NCBI GenBank assembly: GCA_010015675.1 | Contig: ML976986.1 | Location: 203,715-267,714, forward strand | Origin: Byssothecium circinans | Taxonomy: Eukaryota; Ascomycota; Dothideomycetes; Pleosporales; Massarinaceae | Reading direction: 5' to 3' | DNA: 64,000 bases | Shown here: piece after piece, positions 56,908-64,000 of the stretch | Position numbering within the stretch: position 1 is the first letter of the stretch | How the letters are laid out: each line of letters starts with the position of its first letter | Position numbers and translations under genes: made by a program | The notes under the pieces: model-generated | The model's database searches: none | The model's input: the letters and a program-made list of their open reading frames with translations, nothing else | What the model was told of the DNA's origin: nothing

Positions 56908-57680
56908 GAGCTCGTGATTATGCATTATATACGGCTATAGGCCATTTTTTTTTACGAGAATCATGCATATCTGTCTTTGCTTTTGTTTTCTGTTTTATTT
57001 TTCCTCCATGGCGAGGTCTGCGATAGACTTGGCGGGCTTCTGGGCACGGCCTTGGGGAGGAAAGGCCCAAGGGACGTTTGTATAAGGTTTCTCTGGCATT
57101 TATCTAGATCTACTAGGGCCCGGCCTGCGGGGATGAGAAAGGCGAATCATGATTCTTCTTTGAGATTAAGTTCCCGCGGATGAATGAGTGAATTGAGGTG
57201 AAGTCTTGGGGGTGGTGGGCTTGGGGGCTGGGGATAGCGAGCACGTCAGTTGTAGTGGGAGCACGACATTGGGTCTAGCTGGGCGAAGGTTGGTGGGCCG
57301 GTGTCGGGCTTGGGTCTTGGGTCTTGGATGTTTGTTAGAGTATTCGATATTGTGGCTGGGTTCGGGGGATGAAGAGGTGACGGGTTTTTTATTTGGGGCA
57401 GGGGCTGTGGATGGAGACTGGATGGAGGTATGCTACACTGTCCAACAGTCAAAGATGGATATAGCTCTCCTCTACATCTTCACTTTCCTAAGTCCGTTCC
57501 TTTTCCCGCACCGTGCATGTGAAGGAGAGACACCATGTCGACCTAACTCTATACTGACACAGAACATCGTGAAGATGGGCCCAACTTTTGACAGAATCCC
57601 ATTAGTGAGGTGTAGTCATTCCTATTCGACTGTGCTGTCGACTGCATATCCTTCAGCCACCACCTAGTACATGAAAGCCT
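56908..57680. other. Convergent 3' spacer, MET3 / SET gene
   Basis: 773 bp, G-rich in the middle, no supported gene. Confidence 0.5.
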
Positions 57681-59016
57681 CTAGCCTCCAAGCATCTTGA
57701 CGGCATCCTTCACAATCACGTCGATTTGCTTCCACCGCCTCTTCAGCGTGTCTTTCTGCTCCCCATAAGGACTCTTGAGGCCGTCAACTTCTTCCAGTAT
57801 CTCCATGATTTGTCGAGAGTACTTGGTTAGGAGAGAGATCAGGTAGTCGTTTACGCGGGGTTGATCGACGAGGCCTTCGTCACTACCGTTTATAAAGGCG
57901 GCGTAGCGGCGCTCAGGGAGGGTGAGCAGACGCAGGACGGCTTGCGTTCGGTGGCATATCGTTGGCAGGGTTGATGAGGTGTCTGTTGTTGTTGCTGTTG
58001 ATGGAGATAGGGTGTACGTGCCATAGAAACGGTCGTCCTTCAGGATCTGGGCTTGTGAAGATGTGAGTTGCGGTAGAATCTAACGATTCCTCGTCAGTAA
58101 AGCTCATCCCAAAATTTTACCAACGAGGGGTGACCTACAAGATGATCCAGCGGGACAGAATCGCACTCATTCGTGTCCAGAATGAAACCATACTCCGCCA
58201 ACAGAAAATCATTCGTATGCGTCCCATACGAGACGTAAACCTCCTCTCCGGCCTTGTAGTCTCGATCGGCTGTCACAGAGTAGCCCTTCGCATCGCTCTT
58301 CGGATCACAACCCACATCCGTATGATTGAAGTAGTCCATAAACGGGCACATGGCGTAGCAGTCATCAGCAGTCAGTTGGGCCCGCTTCTTGGGTAACCGA
58401 GGACTAGCATGGGGCAGATCCGGATACTCCCAGTAAAAGGTACGCGTGCTCACTATCAACCAGGTGTATGTGAAGAGCTTTCGTGTCAGTGAGGGGAATT
58501 GGGAGTGAACTGCGAGCCAGTCACGCTCGAGTTTTGCTCGTTGGTTCGTGAGGATGTCACTTGCGGCGTTCGGGAGGAGGTCTTGGAATGCTTGCGGCCA
58601 GTGTATCGGTAGGATGGTGGTGAAATCTTCCTCCGACGGCCAGACATCCTGCCATAATCGGTACTGGTTGGTTTTCTTGTCGTAGATGAGAGCTAGGTAT
58701 GCTGCAATCCGTGCGTGGACGGTGGTTTTTAGGGGGAATTGCAGCGCCTGGATGGATGGCTGAGTTACTGCGATGAGTGAGGTGTTGGGCACGTGGACCA
58801 GGCGGTCTCCTTTCTTAAACGTTTAGCATACAAGTCATATATTGGTTGGGAGTTGGGGTTTAGTGTAGTACTCACCTTTAGGTCCTTTGCGGCCACGATG
58901 CCCATTCCACGGTTGACGAACTTTGCGGGCGCGATTCCGTTGATTGTGACGCCGTTGGCTTGGGCCCAGTCGACGAATTGTGTGTGCTCCTCGCCTGGAT
59001 CGAGAGCGGCTGCCAT
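57681..59016 (-). CDS. SET-domain lysine methyltransferase (SETD6/RKM-like)
   Basis: Three exons, 59016-58876, 58813-58139 and 58079-57681 (introns of 62 and 59 nt); 404 aa. The split SET architecture of the SETD3/SETD6/Rkm class is present: [20 protein letters not shown] and [20 protein letters not shown] at the N-terminus, a long helical insert, [20 protein letters not shown] (the NH cofactor motif), [20 protein letters not shown] with the catalytic-Tyr YG, and [20 protein letters not shown]. The C-terminal Rubisco-LSMT-like helical domain follows. Substrates of such enzymes are often ribosomal or nuclear proteins; this one is not predictable. It is divergent from COQ4 with 354 bp between starts. 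Confidence 0.85.
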
Positions 59017-59370
59017 GGTGGGAAGCTGTGGCTCACTTCGTGACGCTACTTGGGACGAGCTTTTCAAAGCCCGATGTGAAGCTTTGTGTTGCAGTCGGGG
59101 TGTTGTACTAAGTGCGCAATATGAGCACTTGCAGACGCTCAAGATATTTCCTTCTTATATGACAAAGCACGTTTCGTGATCAGAATAGCACGCAATCACA
59201 ATCGCTACTTATCGTGTTAGAACAATGGTGACTCAACAACTGGGTCACCATGTAATTATGTTTATCTGTGGCGACGCCTGTGGCGCATCTTATCGATAAA
59301 GCTGCGTCACACCATCGTACGACGAGTTCCTCTTCTACAGTTCAGCCATCCTAACCTCCTCATAGCCTCA
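59017..59370. promoter_or_regulatory. Bidirectional promoter, SET gene / COQ4
   Basis: 354 bp between divergent start codons; contains TTATCGATAA-like sequence at 59290-59299. Confidence 0.5.
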
Positions 59371-60300
59371 ATGGCACTCCCTTTGAAGCGATCTGCTACG
59401 TCCCTAGCAAGCGCTTTGTATAGGAGTTTCTCGCGGAGCTTGCTGCTTCCGGCAAGCTCAAGATGCTTCTCCGTACTCAATCGACCACCGCCGAATTATG
59501 AGGGCCACATTCCGCTCACAAGGACAGAGAGGCTTGGTCTAGCTTTGGGATCAGGTCTCATGAGCTTCTTGGACCCTAGGAGAGGAGGTATATCACGAGA
59601 CTGTCATCATTGTAAAGTAACGCAGCTAATCACAGTCAAAGATCTCATTGCAGCCTTCGGTGAAGCCACCGCGCAACCCTACTTCATCTACAAACTACGC
59701 GACCGTATGCTCCTACACCCCACGGGACGCCGAATCCTCCGCGATCGTCCCCGATTGACGTCTACCTCCCTCAACGTTCCCCGTCTTCGCTCACTCCCCT
59801 CAAACACACTGGGCTACGCATACGCAGCATGGCTTGATGCTGAAGGTGTAACGCCCGACACGAGAGCTGCTGTACGCTACATAGATGACGAAGAATGTGC
59901 ATATGTAATGCAGCGGTATCGCGAGTGCCATGATTTCTACCACGCATTAGTCGGACTGCCCGTCTTCCGGGAAGGGGAAGTCGCGCTGAAAGCGTTCGAG
60001 TTCGCGAATACTGGATTACCCATGACTGGACTGGCTGTCTTTAGCGCCTTTACACTGAAGAAGGCGGAGTGGCAGAGGTTTTGGGATGTATATGGGCCGT
60101 GGGCTTTTCGGAACGGCGCGAAGAGCGATGATGTGATTAATGTATACTGGGAAGAGGAGTTGGAGACAGATGTTGATGAGTTGAGAACGAGGCTGGGTAT
60201 TGAGAAGCCGCCAAACCTAAGGGCTATGCGGAAAGCTGAGCGAGAAGCGCGGAAGAGGGAAAAGATGGCGAAAGAAGCCGCGGCTGGGGCTGCTGTATGA
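59371..60300 (+). CDS. COQ4: COQ4 ubiquinone biosynthesis protein
   Basis: Organises the coenzyme Q synthesis complex on the matrix side of the inner mitochondrial membrane, and in recent work acts on the ring C1 position. The N-terminus is an Arg/Ser-rich presequence. Family blocks: [60 protein letters not shown], and the metal motif [20 protein letters not shown] with a downstream Glu (HDxxH...E). A 48-nt segment, 59588-59635 (GTATAT...CACAG), is almost certainly an intron because it interrupts [19 protein letters not shown]; it is a multiple of three with no stop, so the whole region also reads through as one frame. Spliced: 293 aa. The C-terminus is a charged helix. Confidence 0.94.
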   Translation: MALPLKRSATSLASALYRSFSRSLLLPASSRCFSVLNRPPPNYEGHIPLTRTERLGLALGSGLMSFLDPRRGGISRDCHHCKVTQLITVKDLIAAFGEATAQPYFIYKLRDRMLLHPTGRRILRDRPRLTSTSLNVPRLRSLPSNTLGYAYAAWLDAEGVTPDTRAAVRYIDDEECAYVMQRYRECHDFYHALVGLPVFREGEVALKAFEFANTGLPMTGLAVFSAFTLKKAEWQRFWDVYGPWAFRNGAKSDDVINVYWEEELETDVDELRTRLGIEKPPNLRAMRKAEREARKREKMAKEAAAGAAV

Positions 60301-61728
60301 TATGTAAGATATTGGCATCACATGTTATCACTTACAATTTTTGGAAGAAACATGCGTGTAGTTGCGCAACTATTTTCATTTTTGTTTCTCGACTGAAGAG
60401 ATCGAGAGTAGGTGGTAAGCTTCTCCGGCACCAAAACCACCGGGCCTATTTTTATTATCTCATAGGTTTTGGGGTTGATTTACCTGGCCCTTTATTTTCC
60501 TTGTCTATCCTTGAATGCGTGGCAGCGCTTCCTTTGTCAGATCCTTTGTCTGTATTCTTCATCCTATTCAGGATTAGCGAGGTCTCCATTGGTGGTACTT
60601 ACCTCGGGGACTTTGACAAGCTGAGCGAGGTCCCCATCTCGTCGATACGTCTCAGCCTTCCGTTCCTTTGGCTTTGTCCTAAATCATGCATCAGCTTATC
60701 CATTCCATCCTATACTTACTTGGAATCACTCTTCTATTGTGTGTCTAGGTAAATCTATCCGTCGACGTCGTTGACGGAAAATAAAAAAGGTGTCGTATAC
60801 AAATCACAGCATGCTTCAATCGGAAACCGAAGTCAATGCAACACGTTTTCGTCATCACGGTGCGATGAGAGTCACGCGAAAGCAACGAAGAGGATCGAAG
60901 AATGAGCTACGTGTTTGCTCGGGTTGAAGTCGACTCACTGTCGGGAAGTAATTGAAAACAACCATAAACGAAAAGAGATGTTGATGTGGAAATACCGCCG
61001 GATTATCCTGCGTTCCACGTTAGTCATATGGGCGTCTGGTATCCATGGCCATGGATGTGTATATCTATGCTGCACTGCACTGTTGTTAGTTGTGGTGTTA
61101 GGGCTTCCTTTCCCCTTTCCTGGATTGGGGGTTTACCTGAGGTGTTGCTGTTGTTGTTAGTTGGAAAGGCATGTGTTAGCCTCACTTGAGCGGCGCCGCT
61201 GGGTTGTGAGGGATAGTGGGAAAGGGGTCGGGTTATATCAGCTTCGTAGCTTATGCACGTTTAAAGACATGGCATTGTGGAGGTCTCATAAGGACAAAGA
61301 GGTCATTGTTGTGCAGTAAGACGTTTTTAGAACTTTATATTTGCGTTGTGCGGGGGAAAGGTGAGCCATTTATTTAAGTGGTTGGTCGACCTATTGTCCC
61401 AGGCTTGGGTATCAACTTCATCAAGCCCCCCCAAATTTCTCACCAGTACCTTCGTGCAAGTTCTATAAACATGTTTTCACTAATTATATAGATCCATTCT
61501 CTTACAAAACTGCGCAGTTATGCGAACTCTTCGCACAGTCTGGAAGACGCAGACTTAATCTGGACTCCGACGGTTCACTGAAATCAGTGAGAAAGGATAC
61601 TTGATGGAGAACTTTACTATTTAAGAAGTCGTACGCCTCGAGTCTCGTTGTATCCGTCAGTTCCGCTCTCGCAACATATACTTATGCACCCTGTATCCCA
61701 TCCCGGAAAGTATACATGATCATGCCGT
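60301..61728. other. Gene-poor spacer
   Basis: 1.4 kb with no supported gene; frames here lack coding composition. Confidence 0.5.
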
Positions 61729-62331
61729 ATGCTTGAAGGCACAAACGTCACCGGCACCAACAATTTTATTCAGGCCGCCGGTCTTCACAAATACACGATT
61801 CCCAGTCCGGAAGCTGCCTCGACTACATTAACACCGCCTATAATGTCTTCAAGCGGGCCCCTCGTCCCATTTCAACTCTATAGAGACGAATTTCTCGGGC
61901 CATTCGTTAATGGTGAGCCTTGTGTCCAAGTAGAAAAGGAAGAGATGATTTCACAGTATTTGGGTTGTGTGCGACAGAATGAAACGCGTCGAAAAACGAC
62001 TAAATGGTTGTTTCTGGGTTCTAGGTCGTGTCTAAGGTTGATAGATGGAGTGAAGAGTGGAGGCTACCTGGGTCTGGAAAGGACCTGCTTACTAATCCGC
62101 ATTAGCTTGCGCAGTTTCTCTCGTGGCCATGACAACATTGACTTCAAATCCCATACACCCCGACTCATTTCTATGTTCTTCCATCATCCGAGGTCAAGTC
62201 GAGGAGATTCATGCACGCCATGCACTCAGCCACGCAAGAGAGGAGCACTCCACTTCACCGTCATAAATACACCGGAGCACACATCGCCGGTCAGTTCACC
62301 GTTCCGGTCTCTACTGTGGGAGGGGAACTAG
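61729..62331 (+). CDS. Doubtful ORF, 200 aa
   Basis: A single ATG frame. The first ~65 residues look protein-like (VTGTNNFIQAAGLHKYTIPS, SSGPLVPFQLYRDEFLGPFV), and GTGAGC at the end of that part could be a donor site. The remainder (RRKTTKWLFLGSRSC and onward) does not look conserved. It could be the first exon of an unresolved gene or chance. No family is recognised. Confidence 0.25.
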   Translation: MLEGTNVTGTNNFIQAAGLHKYTIPSPEAASTTLTPPIMSSSGPLVPFQLYRDEFLGPFVNGEPCVQVEKEEMISQYLGCVRQNETRRKTTKWLFLGSRSCLRLIDGVKSGGYLGLERTCLLIRISLRSFSRGHDNIDFKSHTPRLISMFFHHPRSSRGDSCTPCTQPRKRGALHFTVINTPEHTSPVSSPFRSLLWEGN

Positions 62332-62546
62332 ATGCATACTGTGGCAGTGTGGCCTTACAACCGGAATGATTTCCACAACAGGGAACTAGTCAAGGCCATG
62401 GGTCATGACGTTTCCAGCTGTTCGGCTCTTACTCCGTTCAACCGTCAGATTTAGCACGGCCAGCAGAGAACCTACGATCTAGGCAATTTAGGAACCGAGA
62501 AGAGAATTTACCGTCTGAGAGGTTCAAATGTCCTTTGCGGTACCTT

Positions 62547-62760
62547 TTACCGGAAAATTGTAGACCGTCGGCCCGCAATAGATTGCCAAATCGATTTCCC
62601 CGCATACTCATCCCAGTTAGACCGCTCGAACATCTCGTTATAACGCCCCACCTCAAGCATTAAGCGCAATTTTTGCGTTTTCGTACTGGCTCTCGGCCCG
62701 GTCTGACAATAATCATCACCGCGGAGCAAAACGCCAAGGAAGCTACGAAGTTTTGGTCTG
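62547..62760 (-). pseudogene. Unidentified gene fragment
   Basis: The minus-strand frame shows protein-like sequence (LRLMLEVGRYNEMFERSNWD, then EYAGKSIWQSIAGRRSTIF and a stop). It has no start of its own and abuts the inverted-repeat element at 62767. It reads like the C-terminal exon of a larger gene that was truncated. Family unknown. Confidence 0.3.
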
Positions 62761-62766
62761 CCTATA

Positions 62767-63199
62767 GGGGGGTTTCCTGCGCCGATAAGAACTTCTGATA
62801 TGAATTTTGACGTTAGAGTGGGTAGACCAAGGTAGGCCAAGATTCACCCTGCAGGGGGGTTGCCGAGCGTTTTGCCACCTACCTGCCCTATCCAAAAAGT
62901 CACCTTTTTCAAAGCTATATAACACGGCCAATTCTTATCAGATATTTATAAAAAATCATATCATTTAATAGAGAAAAAGCAGCTCTACAACTTTGCTATA
63001 GAATATTTTTACAAATAGTAAATAAAAAAATCATATTAGGTCCTTAAAGTGGAAAAAATTCTGATAGAAAAACCCATCCATATAGGTGTGGGCCCGCTAG
63101 GAAGGTAAGCTGATATGAACTTTTTTAAAGCCGCTTTAAGCTTACATAATCCATATCGAGATTTATATCAGAAGTTTATATCAGCCCAGGAAACCCCCC
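62767..63199. mobile_element. Short inverted-repeat element (MITE-like), AT-rich
   Basis: About 433 bp. The left end GGGGGGTTTCCTGCGCCGAT (62767 on) is matched in reverse complement by the right end (...GGAAACCCCCC, to 63199), extending about 40 bp with roughly 80% match including ACTTCTGATAT. TA dinucleotides lie at or next to both ends. The interior is strongly AT-rich and has no gene, in line with a non-autonomous DNA transposon decayed by C-to-T mutation. Confidence 0.65.
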
Positions 63200-63439
63200 T
63201 TATGGTCTTCTGAGAAAGGTGAATCTAATAATAATAGGCGTCCTAGGCTATGCAGATCTCTTACGGAATAATTTGAATCATCCTTGAATCGAACACCATG
63301 GGTAAAGTTAGGATGCATGGGCTAGCTATTCGTTCCTCACCATTCCTCACGTCTGACCTTTTGAAAATATAAGGTGCATTGCTCGTCACCTCTATTGAGG
63401 TGGCACTTCGTTATACTAATTCTGTAGACTCAAACGGAA

Positions 63440-64000
63440 ATGCATGTAACCAATCCACCAGGCCTCGTAGGTCTAGTCCTCCTAACAGTTGCCCTCGCCG
63501 TTAACATCGCGGCGCAAGCGACCTCATTCAACAACCCGATCATATACGAGGACTTCCCCGACAACGATGTCTTTGTCGGCCCCGATGGAGCCTACTACTT
63601 TTCGGCATCCAGCTTCCACTACAGCCCCGGTGCTCCCATTCTCAAATCCCACGACCTCGTCAATTGGGAGCTCATAGGCCACTCGGTCCCCCGGCTCGAT
63701 TTTGGCGATGGATACGATTTAGCACCCGGAACACGCGCGTACCGTGGTGGCATTTGGGCGTCTACCATGCGATATCGGAAGAGCAATGGTCTCTGGTATT
63801 GGCTCGGCTGTACGAATTTTTGGAACAACTGGATCTATAGTGCGCCGAATGCGACTGGACCATGGACAAGAGGAGCTTATTTGGGCGGTGGGAATTGCTA
63901 CTATGACACGGGTATGCTCATTGACGACGATGATACGATGTATGTTGTCTATGGGAATCCAAATGTGCAAATTGCGCAGCTTGCGGCGGATGGTAAGAGT
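63440..64000 (+). CDS. Secreted GH43 family glycosidase, 5' part (cut by window edge)
   Basis: ATG at 63440; 187 codons to the window end with no stop. A signal peptide is present (hydrophobic core LVGLVLLTVALAVNIAAQA), then the beginning of a five-bladed beta-propeller of glycoside hydrolase family 43: NPIIYEDFPDNDVFVGPDGA with the first catalytic Asp region, YYFSASSFHYSPGAPILKSH, DLVNWELIGHSVPRLDF, RGGIWASTMRYRKSNGLWYW, and YDTGMLIDDDDTMYVVYGNP, where the second conserved Asp lies. GH43 enzymes cut arabinan, xylan or related plant-wall side chains. The usual DPD is D-N-D here. The subfamily and substrate cannot be set from the part visible. Confidence 0.85.
   Translation, partial: MHVTNPPGLVGLVLLTVALAVNIAAQATSFNNPIIYEDFPDNDVFVGPDGAYYFSASSFHYSPGAPILKSHDLVNWELIGHSVPRLDFGDGYDLAPGTRAYRGGIWASTMRYRKSNGLWYWLGCTNFWNNWIYSAPNATGPWTRGAYLGGGNCYYDTGMLIDDDDTMYVVYGNPNVQIAQLAADGKS

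Noticed and set aside
57206..57667. 153-codon frame between MET3 and the SET gene
   Set aside because: G-rich DNA without stops; the translated sequence has no family resemblance and the gene neighbours are convergent.

Overview
The window is a stretch of nuclear DNA from a filamentous ascomycete (Pezizomycotina, most likely Dothideomycetes). The evidence is short GT-AG introns of about 48-130 nt in most genes, CT-A-C type branch sites, fungal housekeeping orthologues (CENP-T, CMS1, Rac1, MIX17, LRP1, SEC2, MRP2, MET16, MET3, COQ4), expanded fungal families (PF20684-type membrane protein, degenerate kinase-like protein) and transposon copies damaged in a way consistent with repeat-induced point mutation (RIP). 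The class assignment is inference. Exon boundaries below were worked out by hand from frame, splice signals and family conservation. Several open frames in the window begin at TTG rather than ATG, so starts were re-checked.

Layout. 0-2.8 kb: a poorly resolved hypothetical gene and a short orphan frame. 2.8-8.4 kb: phytoene desaturase (carotenoid pathway), a divergent unknown seven-helix membrane protein and a PF20684-like membrane protein. 8.4-13.3 kb: three TATA-box genes for low-complexity proteins (Gly-rich, Tyr-rich, secreted Pro/Ser/Thr/Gly repeat protein). 14-23.9 kb: dense housekeeping block: VMA22-like, SHY1/SURF1, CENP-T, CMS1, Rac1, UBX protein. 24-34 kb: accessory block with a kinase-like protein, a 2OG-Fe(II) oxygenase relic, a large T5orf172/GIY-YIG protein, a hypothetical protein, two copies of a ~200-bp repeat and a RIP-damaged Tc1/mariner element with intact ends. 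34.8-51.8 kb: a disordered protein, MIX17/CHCHD2-like, ketopantoate reductase-like, LRP1/C1D, SEC2, PDCD5, an Arb2-domain protein, mitochondrial uS14m, and a hypothetical protein. 53-60.3 kb: PAPS reductase and ATP sulfurylase in tandem, a SET-domain methyltransferase and COQ4. 60.3-63.4 kb: gene-poor, with a ~430-bp inverted-repeat element in AT-rich DNA. 63.4-64 kb: the start of a secreted GH43 glycosidase cut by the window edge.

Functional links: MET3 and MET16 act in the same sulfate-assimilation pathway and lie head-to-tail. VMA22-like/SHY1, CENP-T/CMS1, MRP2/hypothetical and SET/COQ4 pairs share short divergent promoters. Four mitochondrial genes (SHY1, MIX17, MRP2, COQ4) are scattered and not clustered. 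I found no tRNA, rRNA, CRISPR array or secondary-metabolite backbone gene. No feature here is clearly a new biological system; the best candidates for follow-up are the unknown seven-helix protein beside phytoene desaturase, the TATA-driven low-complexity trio, and the repeat-rich 24-34 kb block.
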